DNA of 64,000 nucleotides from Chara braunii (GCA_003427395.1 BFEA01000004.1:8630983-8694982); one strand, 5' to 3'; shown: positions 43,725 through 55,500, counted from the stretch's first letter. Numbers and translations are program-made. Notes: generated by a model from the letters alone, not told the origin.

Positions 43725-44166
43725 CTGCTAGCAGATATGCCCCAAAATGAATGACAAACAGGCAAAGGCAGTAATGGTAGATTTGTATATTGACTGTACA
43801 CTACCACTAAAGTCTATAGAAGTTTATACTAAGCTTATAGTCATTATGGTTCACAGTGCTTGTCCATTATGGTTAAACTACAATGGCAAATACTCGTAGA
43901 TAAACACCTTGCTTTGCTCAACCATAATATCTTAGATCAAATTAGAATGGCAGCACACCCTCCTTATAATATAATGAAACAGCGGCGGACGCGGCAGGTT
44001 TTGAGTTTGCAAAGGCAACAAAAAAAAAATGCCCACAAAGATATCACGGCGTGGGTTTGAAACGGCAATTTGGGTAGAAAAGAATCCATTGCTAGGCTAC
44101 CAGACTGCCCGGGGACCACTTGCCCAGCCGGGCCAAAAACACAAAAAAAGATAAAAAAATAAAATT
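43725..44166. other. intron or flank, no feature recognised
   Basis: AT-rich, with no repeat family I can name. It ends in an A-rich stretch at the LINE-D insertion site. Confidence 0.35.
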
Positions 44167-44182
44167 AGAATTATTAGACTAA
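44167..44182 (+). repeat. LINE-D target-site duplication, left
   Basis: AGAATTATTAGACTAA is repeated exactly at 51,945-51,960 directly after the LINE-D poly(A). Confidence 0.75.
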
Positions 44183-45145
44183 ATTTCAATGGCCTAGGAA
44201 ACATCTTAACCGAAGAAGACAAACTCAGAGATATCCGGACGGGCCTGGTGGGGAAGGATATGCCTAAACCCGATCTGGTTCTTCTCCAAGAGACCCATCT
44301 GTCCAATCTGGACAGTCACACCAAGATACGCGGAGGATGGAGAGAACAGTAGGGGGATGTGCATTTGCACTATGGTCCAACAAAGAAGGCCAAAGCAAAA
44401 AAGGGACGGCTATACTCATCCCAAGAACATCCAAGATTCTGACCGAGGGACAAATCCTGAATAGCGAGGGCGACGGCGAGGAAGGGAGATGGTCTTGGTT
44501 AGACATTAGGTGGCAAGAAGAAGACTTGAGAATTCTCAACCTATATGCACCTAACACGGAATCCGAAAGACTGACCTTCTTTGAGAACATCAAAACCCTT
44601 ATCCCCAACCCGCAGCCGATAGTCATCGCAGGAGATTGGAACATGACCCTGGACCCCAACCTGGACCGGATCTCAAGGACAGCACAAATAGGACCCACAA
44701 GAGCGGGCACCCGGATTCGCAACCTGATGACATAATTCGAACTCATGGACCCACTCAGGGCAATGCATCCGAACAAAAAAATATTTTCCCGGATAAGGAA
44801 GAACCAAGCCAATCGGACATCACTGTCCAGAATTGACTACTTCCTCATATTTGAGAGTCTATTAGGCACAGTTAAAGAGGCCGAGATCCTCCCATATGCA
44901 GCCTTCAAAGGTCTGGATCACAAACCTATTCAATTGCTGCTTAACTTCAACTCACCCGTTGAAACAGGTCAGGGATTCTTGAGATTGAACAACTCCCTCA
45001 TAACGGCCAAAAGATGGCTGCGGTAGTCAAAGAAAACTGGTCCCTCAATAAACAACGCAAGTTCAAATAAACAAATAGACACCAATGGTTCATCGACAGC
45101 TACGCAGAACTAACACAAACAGGATCAGCAGAATCACGAGATTCA
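44183..45145 (+). mobile_element. LINE-D, left part: endonuclease domain fragment
   Basis: Starts within the endonuclease (FNGLGN), then LVLLQETHLSNLDS, AGDWNMTLDPNLDR, SRIDYFLIFE and LDHKPIQLL. These are the conserved AP-endonuclease motifs, and more of them are intact than in LINE-B. Stops at 44,349 and 44,735 and a frame change break it. It ends at the junction with gypsy-B near 45,145, before the reverse transcriptase. Confidence 0.75.
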
Positions 45146-45151
45146 GCGCGC

Positions 45152-48100
45152 GTGTTCAACATTGAGGATTTGGACCCGTTGACGCCCGAGGATTTTGCAT
45201 GGCTACCTCTCCCTTCCACCGGCTGCTTACCGGAGCCGCAATGCGCAGCTCTTCGCACTCATTTGCATACATACCTAGCCTTCTATGCACCACCAACTTC
45301 GCCTACGGAGGACGAGGTCGCGGTGGGGGACATCCTTGCGTATGTGAGCAAGGTGGCCCGCGAGTTTCGCACGCAGCGGTACGACGACAACAACGCACCG
45401 CTCCTTTATGTCCGCATCCAAATCGGGCAAGCGTCCTGCAGCGCTTTGCTGGATAGCAGCGTGACTCGCAACTTCATTAGCCAGTCCTTCATGCAAAGGG
45501 TCGGCCTTGGACCACAAGTTCGAAGGAAGGCACACCCTACGACGATCAAGTTGGCGGACGGTCAAACGCAACAACTCCTTGATCGCTACATCGAAGCCGT
45601 CCCGGTTTATTTCGCACCTCATGCATGCGAACCGGTGACGTTCGACGTCTTGGACACAGACTTCGACATCATTTTGGGCATGCCTTGGCTCGCAAGTGCG
45701 GATCACACGGTCAACTTCCATCGGCGGACACTTACGGTTCGCGACGCGTTTGGCGCCGAAGTACCATGTACGATTCCCCCTCCGCACCCTTCGATTCGGT
45801 GCCAAGTTGTAACCGCCAAGTCTTTTCGGGCCACTTGCGCTTACGAGCGGACCGAAGAGATCGGCTTACGTTTTCTTCGAACCGTCGCGGTAGCCGACTC
45901 TCAACCTACGGACTTGTCTTCAGACCCCCGGGTGGTGCGGTTGCTCGACGAATTTGCCGATGTCTTCGAGTCACCTACCGGCGTGGTGCCGGATCGGCCG
46001 ATCTCACACGAGATCATTCTTGAGGCCGGTGCCGTGCCGCCGAAAGGTTGCATTTACCGCATGAGCGAGGAGAAACTTACAGTACTCCGCGCGCAGCTCG
46101 ACGACTTGTTGGACAAAGGCTGGATCCGGCCTAGTAGCTCACCCTATGGTGCGCCGATTCTCTTCGTTCGGAAGAAGAACAAGGATCTTCGCCTATGCAT
46201 CGACTATCGCAAGCTCAATGCGCAAACCGTCAAGAACGCGGGACCCCTTCCTCGTATTGATGACCTTCTGGAGCGCTTGGGCGGTGCAAATTTTTTTTCC
46301 AAATTGGATTTGAAGTCGGGATATCATCAAATCTCGATTCGACCGCAAAATCGCTACAAGACCGCGTTCAAAACACGGTACGGGCACTTCGAGTGGGTTG
46401 TTATGCCTTTTGGACTCACCAACGCCCCGACGACTTTTCAAGCAGCAATGACCAACGAGTTCCGCGCAATGTTGGACCGGTTCGTGCTGGTCTACTTGGA
46501 CGACATCCTTGTCTATAGCCGGACCTTGGAGGAACATCTTGACCATCTTCGACGAGTGTTGGAGACACTCCGGCACGCCAAGTTCAAAGCCAACCGCGAC
46601 AAGTGCGAGTTCGTGCGTCAAGAGTTGGAATACTTGGGCCACTTCGTCACTCCCCAAGGCATCAGTCCGTTGTCGGACAAGATTCAAGCCGTCCAAGATT
46701 GGCCGGAGCCACGGAACGTCACGGATGTCCGATCATTCCTTGGCCTCGCCGGCTACTACCAACGCTTCATCAAAGGCTACTCGAAGATCGCGGCTCACTT
46801 AACCAAGCTTCAATGCGAGGACCGGCCGTTTGACTTCGGGACGGACGCGCAGGAATCATTCTTGGCCCTCAAGGCCGCATTGCTTTCCTCGGAGGTATTG
46901 CGGATATACGACCCGCTATTGCCAACACGCGTCACCACGGACGCATCCGGCTATGGCATTGGTGCCGTCCTCGAGCAACATGACGGCGTGGATTGGCACC
47001 CGGTCGAATATTTCAGCAAGAAAGTGTCGGCCGTGCACTCCATCGACGATGCACGTAAGAAGGAACTTTTCGCCTTCGTCCATGCACTAAAGCGATGGCG
47101 GCACTTCCTCCTCGGTCGACGCCAGTTCCGATGGGTAACGGACAACAATCCGTTGGTCTTCTACAAGTCGCAAGATACCGTCAACAACACAATTGCCCGT
47201 TGGATGGCCTTCATCGACCAATTCAACTCCTTTCCCGACCACATTCCGGGGAAGTCGAACCGCTTTGCGGATGCCCTCTCGCGGCGTCCGGACCACTCCA
47301 CCGCGGTCTACTCAACCTTTGAGATCGAGGACGACTTGCGGGACAGCTTCATCCACGGCTATCAAGCCGACCCCAAGTTTCGCGACAAGTACGCAAACTC
47401 TTCCTCTCCCAATCCGACGCCTTCGCACTATCGGATACAAGAGGGATACTTGCTTCTTCATTCGCAGGGGAAGGATCTTCTTTGTGTGCCGCAAGATTCA
47501 CATTTGCGCACCCGGCTTCTTGGCGAGTTCCACGACTCCCCCGCCACTGGACACTTTGGAGTCAATCGTACGATTGGCCGACTACGCGAGCGCTTTTGGT
47601 GGCCCGGTCTCCTCGACGACGTCACACGCTATTGCGAGTCATGCAAAGTTTGCCGACGTTGCAAACCTCGCAATCATCGTCCTTATGGCGAACTGCGACC
47701 ATTGTCGGTCCCCTTGCGCCGAAGGGAAGCGATTGCCATGGATATCACCGGGCCGTTCCCCAAGCACAAGACGGGCGTCGATGTGATTCTCACGGTGGTT
47801 GACCGCCTCACCAAGTTTGCCATGTTCTTGCCTTGCCGCTATCACGCCAAGGCACCGGAGTTGGCCGAGGTTCTCTACGCCGGTTGGATTCGAACCAAGG
47901 GTTACCCCAAGGAGATCGTCTGCGACCGCGACACTCGGTTTATGTCCGATTTTTGGTTGGCGCTCATCAAACGATGTGGCTCATCCCTCAAGCCAAGTTC
48001 GGCTCGCCACCCCCAAACCGATGGCCAAACGGAGAGGGCACATCAGACCGCACAGGTCCTCCTTCGAACTCTCATCTGTCCCGACCTGAAAGATTGGGTT

Positions 48101-48877
48101 GAGCGGCTGCCAGATGTCGAGTTGGCATACAACTCGTCCATCCATCCGGCTATCGGGATATCGCCCTTTGAGTTCGAGCATGGCTCGCCGGTCAATTCTC
48201 CGTTGGACACAATCCTCCCACGGACGACCGAGAGCGACGACCACCTCCTCTTCATTCGTCGGATGCAAGAGCTTTTTGTCAAGGCACGTGACCAGATGGC
48301 AAAGACGCAGCAACGTATGCGCCAACAGGCCAACCGCCAACGTCTTCCTTGTCCATTCCGCGCCGGCGACCTCCTATGGGTTTCCGCTGCGGAATTCAGC
48401 CTCGAACAAGATATCTCTCGCAAGCTCCTTCCGAAATGGATGGGGCCCTGGCCGATCGTGGCACCCGCTGGGGACGCACCCGAAGGACCTTCGTTCATCA
48501 TTCAGGTGCCTGCCCACTTGCCCGTCAACCCGGTCTTTCATTGTTTCAAGTTGGCCCTCTACACGCCAGCGGAACTTGACGACTTCCCTGGGCGACGATC
48601 GCAAGACCCACCCTCGATGGATGGTTTCCAAGAGGTTGGTGACATCATTTCCCAGCGACGTTACGGCAACAGGCCGACTGAATTTTTGGTCCAGTTTGCA
48701 TATTACACCCATAGAGCTGACCGATGGCTGACTCGTGCGGAACTTCAAGCAAAAGCGCCCGATGCTCTCGCACGCTATGAACAGAAGCTAAAAGGCAAGC
48801 CGGCATCTTCGGCTCCACGCCGTACCCGCATCCAAGTACCGCCTTCAGATCGGCAGCTTCGCCCCCGACCGGCTTGA
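45152..48877 (+). CDS. gypsy-B pol polyprotein, uninterrupted
   Basis: One open frame of 1,241 codons; the first codon used here is GTG, and the frame is open further left to 45,071 through LINE-like sequence. Domains in order: retropepsin-like region with ALLDSSVTRNFIS (about residue 97) and DIILGMPWL (about 172); reverse transcriptase with [18 protein letters not shown] (about 322) and YLDDILVYS (about 448); RNase H from TTDASGYGIGAV (about 595); integrase zinc domain HDSPATGHFG and CESCKVC (about 794-834); core with MDITGPF, VCDRDTRF and HPQTDGQTERAH (about 863-965); chromodomain-like end with TEFLVQFAYYTHRADRW (about 1,175). The protease Gly is Ser (DSS for DSG); the other catalytic residues look present. 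No gag precedes it and no 5' LTR is visible. GC content is clearly higher than in the neighbours, and the lack of stops suggests a young insertion. Confidence 0.9.
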   Translation: MFNIEDLDPLTPEDFAWLPLPSTGCLPEPQCAALRTHLHTYLAFYAPPTSPTEDEVAVGDILAYVSKVAREFRTQRYDDNNAPLLYVRIQIGQASCSALLDSSVTRNFISQSFMQRVGLGPQVRRKAHPTTIKLADGQTQQLLDRYIEAVPVYFAPHACEPVTFDVLDTDFDIILGMPWLASADHTVNFHRRTLTVRDAFGAEVPCTIPPPHPSIRCQVVTAKSFRATCAYERTEEIGLRFLRTVAVADSQPTDLSSDPRVVRLLDEFADVFESPTGVVPDRPISHEIILEAGAVPPKGCIYRMSEEKLTVLRAQLDDLLDKGWIRPSSSPYGAPILFVRKKNKDLRLCIDYRKLNAQTVKNAGPLPRIDDLLERLGGANFFSKLDLKSGYHQISIRPQNRYKTAFKTRYGHFEWVVMPFGLTNAPTTFQAAMTNEFRAMLDRFVLVYLDDILVYSRTLEEHLDHLRRVLETLRHAKFKANRDKCEFVRQELEYLGHFVTPQGISPLSDKIQAVQDWPEPRNVTDVRSFLGLAGYYQRFIKGYSKIAAHLTKLQCEDRPFDFGTDAQESFLALKAALLSSEVLRIYDPLLPTRVTTDASGYGIGAVLEQHDGVDWHPVEYFSKKVSAVHSIDDARKKELFAFVHALKRWRHFLLGRRQFRWVTDNNPLVFYKSQDTVNNTIARWMAFIDQFNSFPDHIPGKSNRFADALSRRPDHSTAVYSTFEIEDDLRDSFIHGYQADPKFRDKYANSSSPNPTPSHYRIQEGYLLLHSQGKDLLCVPQDSHLRTRLLGEFHDSPATGHFGVNRTIGRLRERFWWPGLLDDVTRYCESCKVCRRCKPRNHRPYGELRPLSVPLRRREAIAMDITGPFPKHKTGVDVILTVVDRLTKFAMFLPCRYHAKAPELAEVLYAGWIRTKGYPKEIVCDRDTRFMSDFWLALIKRCGSSLKPSSARHPQTDGQTERAHQTAQVLLRTLICPDLKDWVERLPDVELAYNSSIHPAIGISPFEFEHGSPVNSPLDTILPRTTESDDHLLFIRRMQELFVKARDQMAKTQQRMRQQANRQRLPCPFRAGDLLWVSAAEFSLEQDISRKLLPKWMGPWPIVAPAGDAPEGPSFIIQVPAHLPVNPVFHCFKLALYTPAELDDFPGRRSQDPPSMDGFQEVGDIISQRRYGNRPTEFLVQFAYYTHRADRWLTRAELQAKAPDALARYEQKLKGKPASSAPRRTRIQVPPSDRQLRPRPA

Positions 48878-48895
48878 CTTCATAAGGAGGGGGGG

Positions 48896-49655
48896 TGTTG
48901 CATGCTGAGCCTGCACACGGGCCCCATTTGAGGGGCCCGACGGTTGTTGAGGGGCCCCCAGGCCACGTACTATCCAGCACGCGCCCTGAAGGCCCACGGC
49001 GGCCCTCCAGGCCCTAGGCAGCACGTAGGTAGGTAGGTTTTTGTTTACTTACCCCTTTTCCTGTGTGTGTGTGCTGTCTTATTTTTGTCTGTTCAGGTGC
49101 CGTTTCGGACTTGCAGCCCCAAGGCCGGACCTTGGGACTGGGTACACCGGAAGCAGGCCCGAAACAAGGCCAGGCGCATTTTGGCGCCAAACCTGCGTCG
49201 TTTCGGGTTTGTCGGACCCAAGACAACGCCTTGGGCCAGGTGGACCGGTAGAAGGCCGTTTTTAGGCCAGGCGCATTTCTGCACCACGCTGCAGCAGCAG
49301 CAAGGTCTGGACGTCCGGTAGGGACCCAGACCACCTGCGCCGTTTTAGGCCACAGTACCAGGTAGGCCCAGCGGCCCAGCACTACATATAGCTGGGCAGC
49401 AGCTGGGCAACGGACAGTTCGGGTCGCTCACTTCTGAGCGACATGCTGCTGGTTGGAGGCTGCGCTACACTGCGCTAGGTAGAGGAGTAGGGAGTAGAAC
49501 GTAGGGGAGGTAGGGAGTGGCGGACGCCATACCTGCGAGCGGCGAGCTTACCTGCGCCATAGCTGGACGCCACGCGGTACCTGCACCCAGCAACGGACGA
49601 CGTCAGTGCGGTGACAGCTACCTGCAGGTGAGATAGCGAGGAGGGCTTCCTCTCC

Positions 49656-49700
<45 letters not shown>

Positions 49701-50276
49701 CTCTCTCCCTCTCTCCCTCTCTCTCCTCCCTCCTTTCTCCTTCTTATCTCTTCTTCTTCGAATCTGGGAGTGTGAGAGGTTATCAATAGGGATTCAGGCT
49801 GGGGTTGTAACGGGCGCACTGCCCAGGATCTGATTCGACATTTCTGGGACAGACATTGTTTGGACATTCGGCAAGAGACTATTTTGGACTTCGTCATTGC
49901 GATATTGGTGTACTCTCTCGCCTCCTCCCTCTTTCGTTTGTCCCTCCCCCATCTCTCATCCGTGGTTTCTCCCCATGTGTGTGTACGAAGGAGGGACCGC
50001 AATCATGTGCGTGTACGAAGGAGGGACCTTCCTTCCATGATTGCGGTCCCTCCTCTCTCGCCCATGTGTGATGTGTGATGGATGTCAGGTCAGTCCACGT
50101 CAGATCAGATCTTCTCTCTGAAGTCTTCCGCTGTGCCATTTGCGCCATCTTGTATGTATCGGGATGTACATTGCTTGTTGATGCTGCGCTGATTTGCACT
50201 GTCCATTTCAGTCCTGTTCATCACATTGTGGATCCTTGGTGTGGATCCTTGGTATACTGCGCATTGCTCCCCTGAG
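48896..50276 (+). repeat. gypsy-B 3' LTR (right end approximate)
   Basis: Starts TGTTGCATGCTGAGCC immediately after the polypurine tract AAGGAGGGGGGG. Contains a possible TATA element ACATATAGC near 49,383, a (CT)n tract at 49,656-49,735, and a duplicated GTGTGTACGAAGGAGGGACC-like phrase near 49,978-50,030. There is no second LTR to fix the end; LINE-D coding resumes by about 50,285. Confidence 0.65.
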
Positions 50277-50280
50277 CATG

Positions 50281-51944
50281 CGTCAGGTCGTGAGACAACC
50301 TCTCTTCTGCAACCCTTGGATCACCGACCCTAACGGAGGGACATGGGCACTACGCACAAAAGACTGAAGATGGCTATCCTGGGTGGAAAAAGGTGTGTGG
50401 CAGGTGAAACACATCTGGGCAGAGGAGAAAGGGCGATGGGCTACCGAACAGGAGCTACGAAATGTCTTAAAAGGCTGTCACTCCCTCGCTGAAAACCTAA
50501 CGTTGTTCTAGAAGAGTATCCCAGTACAATGGCTCTCCCTCCTAAGGGAGGACTTCTCGTGGAAATCCGGGGATTGGGGCATACTGAAATCCCAAATCCA
50601 GCCTACTAGAGCATATCAATTCGTCTCTCGAACCAACCCACTCAGCTACCTATCTAAAGTCTACTCATACCCCATAGCTAATCACAACCTACAAGAGCTG
50701 GAAATCCAAAACAAAGATTCCCAGTGCGACACACTTGAAACCTTCTGACTGAGAAAAGTGAGAGTTTCAAAGTCCAAACCCTGGAAATCTTCCAACCGGA
50801 CCTCAGCATTTCAGACCTTGAATTCGACCCGGAAGAGTGGGTTTGGAAGCAGGGCAAATCCGGGAGAACAAGAACGATATTTGATTACGATGTCAAATTT
50901 GGCTATGAGCTGGGTCTGCAAACCACAGACCCGGACCCCAAACTCAAAGGAAGTGGAGGGAGATCCTGAATCTGGATCCCAAGGATTCCATTTCCATCCC
51001 ATGGACGAAGTACCTCAACATTAGACCAGTTAGGATTTGAAGCATCCAGTGGCTCCTAGCGCACACATCGCTGCCGGTCAATCAATGGCTCCACAAGAGG
51101 AGGAAATATACTGACCCTGACAGCTCTGAGCTTTGCAGGCTATGCACAGACAGTATCCCGGAAGATATACCCCACTGCCTACTGTTCTGCACAGAAGCAG
51201 CATGGATATGGAACAAGGTGCACGACCTATGGTCCCTCCTCTTCTCATCACCCCTCCGCCCACAACTCCCCTGAACATCCTGCTTCTTTCCAACAATGCT
51301 AACAATCTCAAAGGCGGCAAGGAAGTATGGTTTCCTGCTACGGAAGTTGGCTCTATGGGTAATCTGGAAAAGGAGATGTACCAAGACGATCGAAGGAACT
51401 GAGGTGGCAAGAGAAGAAATGTGGGTACTGTTGCTGGGAATGGCCGAATCTGAGATTCGATCCAGATGGAGGGAGGTGACATCAACAACGAAAGGCAGAC
51501 CAAAAAGGATATCCATCAAGGGACGGATCTTCATGAGAAACTGGTTTCTTCAGGGAAAGATTGCAACTGTGACTGATAACAAATTGATTTGGAAAAAATG
51601 GCATAGCACACCTTCAACAAGGACGGTGCACCAGTGATGGGCAAACTGAGATTTTCATCTCAACTTCATGGACGACTCTCCTCTTTTCTTGCTTTACACG
51701 AATCAGCCGACAGAGTCACAGTAGATTCTGAGAGGAAAAATGGCATGGCAAGCTGACAGTCAATCCTCCGGATAGGGAGCAATCAATGCTGATCAGGGTT
51801 CCTTCGGCCAGAAAGGAAGCGTGAGAGTGTTCACCATGTATCTCAATTTTTGACTTGCCGGTGGAAAGGAACTGGACTGACGCTCCCCAGAATGGATATG
51901 GGGCCAGGACCATAAGGACTTGTTTAAAAAAAAAAAAAAAAAAA
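50281..51944 (+). mobile_element. LINE-D, right part: ORF2 C-terminus, 3' UTR and poly(A)
   Basis: Resumes ORF2 at RQPLFCNPWITDP, WVEKGVWQVKHIWAEEKGRW and LKGCHSLAENL, continues to the finger CRLCTDSIPEDIPHCLLFC near 51,138, and ends coding near 51,636. The 3' UTR has AATCAATGCTG and GCTCCCCAGAAT, then GGACCATAAGG and poly(A). Compared with LINE-B, the reverse transcriptase portion between the endonuclease and this point is missing, so the gypsy-B event came with a deletion of about 2 kb. Confidence 0.75.
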
Positions 51945-52071
51945 AGAATTATTAGACTAATTGGTAGTTACTAATTAGTTTAATTTTATTTTTTATTTTC
52001 AATCTGGTGAAGAATTTTGATGTGACCCTGAGGCAAACGTTGTTCACTTTATTTGTCTACATAGCATAGTT
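51945..52071. other. LINE-D right target duplication and AT-rich flank
   Basis: Holds AGAATTATTAGACTAA (51,945-51,960), then AT-rich sequence resembling 32,510-32,590, up to the AGTT that borders gypsy-C. Confidence 0.6.
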
Positions 52072-53279
52072 TGCAATAACCCATATAGTATGCCCGGTAG
52101 AAAGTTTTAGGGCCTTGCCAGGCCACACCCAGGCCCAAGCCGAAAAGGGGGAAAATACCCCAGCTACAGATTCAGGGCCTGAGCGAGGAACAGTTGACTA
52201 AAGTCAACTATTGGGACCCCACAGTCAAAGTCCAAAGTGGACCCAGCCCAGGCCACCGGTCAGATGCACACACTAGTTTGTATGCAGGTACCCAGACAGC
52301 ATCAGGACCAAAGGGAAATCTGCAACTGTACACAATCCAGGCCCTCGGCTGTGAGTCAATCTATCCGACTGTGGGAAGGGGACCCGAGACCAGACAGCCT
52401 CGTCAAACACTACAAAGGGCCTGGTCTCGAGGTGGTCAACATCCATTCTTGCTATGCTGCTTGGACGCTGGCTCAACTTTGACTGGACGTTGGCATTGAC
52501 GCTGGCACAGCGCTAGCGAGACGCTGGCTTGACGCTGGCTGTGCGCAGGCACTGCGGATGACGATGCGGGGTTGTGGCAGCATGCTGGCGCTTTCTGTTC
52601 TGTGCGCCAAGCATTGCTGATGTGGCGCTGCCACCTGTCTACCCTGCTGATGTGGCGCATGCCACTGGTCTACATTGCTGATGCGGCGCATGCCACTGGC
52701 CTACATTGTTGATGTGGCGCATGCCACTGGTCTACATTGCTGATGTGGCACACGCCACTGGTCTACATTGTTGATGTGGCGCATGCCACTTGTCTACATT
52801 GCTGATGTGGCGCATGCCACCTGTCTCTACAGTTGATGTTGCACTGGCCACACTGTTGGCCACACTGTCTACATGAGGTGACCGGGAGATTGGGGTCTGT
52901 GGATGATTGGGATCTGGTATTCACCTAAGGTTGACGCCGTTACCGTATTCGGATGTCGTATTCATAGTCTTCATGAGATAAGAGTGCCACATGGCACTGC
53001 TGTGTAATCATGATTATCATACTTATTATCGTATACTGGTTGATGACGTGGAGAGGACAGAAGCCTAAAGAAGAAGCGGGGTTTGATTGGATTACTCTTG
53101 TGTGATCACTGTTATCTCTTCCACCTTCTCCTTTGTCTATTCCCCCTCCACACTCTTCGTCTAATGGTAATGAGATACTGTTTCAAATAACACTTCAGGA
53201 TAACTGGAGACTTTGTGCAAATCTGAGACTACTTGTGCTTTGTTGTCTGATGAGTATCTGTCAGACTGGGTTCATTACA
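52072..53279 (+). repeat. gypsy-C 5' LTR
   Basis: Matches 59,341-60,510 along its length; starts near TGCAATAACCCATATAG and ends GGGTTCATTACA. AGTT precedes it (52,068) and follows the 3' LTR (60,511). It contains an array of about seven 31-32-bp units with GCTGATGTGGCGCATGCCAC at 52,615-52,830. The two LTRs differ in many positions and in unit number, so the element is older than gypsy-A looks. Confidence 0.85.
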
Positions 53280-53282
53280 ATT

Positions 53283-53294
53283 TGGTATCAGAGC
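53283..53294 (+). promoter_or_regulatory. gypsy-C primer binding site (tRNA-iMet)
   Basis: TGGTATCAGAGC, identical to the gypsy-A site, three bases after the LTR end. Confidence 0.85.
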
Positions 53295-54010
53295 ATACTC
53301 CTTCATCGCAATCTGTCGTCAGGTGTTGACGTGGCACCCAGGTAAGTGGGAGGTGCCGCACATGCAGGACGAAACGCGTTTATTAACGCGCGCGGTCATA
53401 CCGCAAGCCTAGACATGTAGTACGGCACGTGCCTGCAGCCTCCCTTGGAGATGATAACGTGGCTGCATTGAAGACTTAGAGATACCGGCGAGAGTGGCAA
53501 CAGGCTGACGTAGCGCTGGTCCAGAGAGAAAACGGGACCTGTTGATGATGTGCTGAGCTGATGTGGCATGCTAGTGTTGCGTGTGTTGCAAATATGGATT
53601 GATGACGTGGCATCCCCCCCTTCGTAGACCTTTCGGTCCTTGACGCTGACGTGGCATACTCCATAGAGATGCTGCGTTGGCATGCGAGGGGTGACATGTG
53701 GCATGCATAACACGCTGTTGTGGGGAAACTGTTGAGTGTGCACTTGTGTGTTGGCAGACAGCACAGCTTCACGATTTGCTGTAGCGCCGAGTGCTGGCCC
53801 TTGCTGTGTATACTCACAAGTGTTTGTTGTCTTGATCACACTGGCCTTGGCTACGGTACCTGTACACTTACTGTAGGACGTCATCATACATAGAACGGAA
53901 AGTTAGGATCAGAAATTAATTGAGAACCTGTTTCTTTTTATCTGCCTTGATTATTTCTTGCTGTAGAAGTCGTGTGTGCTGTGGAATTTATTTTTGTCTT
54001 TTAATTATAT
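53295..54010 (+). other. gypsy-C leader
   Basis: Non-coding, with at least five scattered TGACGTGGCA/TGATGTGGCA words, the same core as the LTR array. Confidence 0.6.
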
Positions 54011-55500
54011 TTATTGTGCAATATCTACACGCTGGGAAAAATGACTTATCTTTGGAAATGTTTGCGTGCCTCTATCCTCACACGTTTCATACCGCTCTTC
54101 TTCTTTCCTATCCCTCTCACTGTCTACGCTGATGAAGAAGGGGGGGAACTTAAGACCCGTGGTCAAATTGATGCGAGAAGACAAACTTTGATCGGTTTTC
54201 TTCGCCAGCTTCTCGGTGAGATACACGGCACCAGTCCAGAAGATGAACGACATGTTCACAAACAACTTAATCTGTGTGGGGCAGAAAATGAGTTGCAGGC
54301 AGCTGATTCAAATGATGGAAACCGATAAGAGAATTGAGGATCTCATAAAGCAAGGCTAATGGCCCTTGACCGGTATGTCGCCGAGAGTTTTGACAAGATG
54401 AAACAGGAAAGGAATAAAATAAAAGAAGAGGAGAAAATAGAACCACGATTGTCCGTGGAGGTAATGGAGGAAAACGTTAGGCAATTAGAAGATACATTGA
54501 GATAAGAAAGAAGAAATATTGAAGAATTACGGAGCCAACAAGAACGACAAGGTGTAATGGAGGAACTAAGGCAGAAGTTTCACTATGAAGAAGCAGGCAT
54601 CGAGCTTGCATCCATTCTACAATCTATCATGGTCTACCTTGTTTATCTCGAGAAGAAGATTCATAGCAACACTACCTCATTGGAGACAGCGACCACACTC
54701 CTAAAAAGGGAAAGATAAGGTAGGGGTTGAGGAGGAGACCATGGGGGAGGTAGTGAAGAGAGAACCACAAGAAAAATTAATGAAGGATACAATGAAGAGA
54801 GTCACGCCAGAGAAATCCGAAAGTTCCAAGAAAGAACCCGAGAGACCGACCGAGAAGAAAGAACAACCCGCCAAGAAAGAAGAACCGATTAAGGAGGTAG
54901 AAAAGCCGAAGAGAAAGGAAAAAGTGAAAATGAAACTGTCGTTTACCTACAACAACAAAAAATATGAAAATTTGTTGTTGTGGATCGCAGAGATCCGAAC
55001 TTATTGCAGCACCACTCCAGTTGAGCCTGAGAGTCAGGTGGCCTTCTCCACATCGTGTCTGGGGGGAGTGGCCAAGGAGTGGGTGTTGTCTGAAGCCATT
55101 GCTGCTGGCTTTGAAGATATTGGTGAGTGGGCTAAGACCCTCACGTTGAGATAATTTGTCCAAAAGATTAAGGAGAGATTTCTCGACAAAACGACGACCG
55201 ACAAGGCCTTTGACGAACTCACCACAATAGGCCAGAAACGTTAGACTTCTGCGGATGCGTTGTCTCGTGAGGTTGACTGTCTTTTGCAGGTACCCGGGTT
55301 GAACTTGCAGGACAACCAAGTCCTGTACATATACTCACGTGCACTGCCTGAGCCCATTCGCGGATAGCTCGTGGTAAAAACTAAGTATGGTAACTATAAC
55401 TATCGGCAGTTTTGCGATCTCGCTCTCCAATGAGAGCAGATGACCGCACAGGTGAAGGGCTCATACGCTTCGGTGGTTAAGTCTCAACCGGTTGGTGGGT
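54011..55500 (+). pseudogene. gypsy-C gag
   Basis: 54,014-54,720 carries a broken coiled-coil N-terminus. 54,741-55,154 encodes a Lys/Glu-rich stretch and then the capsid-like KMKLSFTYNNKKYENLLLW, CLGGVAKEWVLSEA. After a TAA the frame continues as FVQKIKERFLDKTTTDKAF and, after another stop, SRALPEPIRG. Multiple stops make it dead. Confidence 0.7.

Noticed and set aside
45275-48748. Multiple frames of 100-210 codons overlapping the gypsy-B pol
   Set aside because: Shadows of a GC-rich coding sequence; the main frame carries all the motifs.
52615-52830. CRISPR-like array
   Set aside because: The 31-32-bp units are contiguous degenerate tandem repeats without spacers, inside an LTR of a eukaryotic element.
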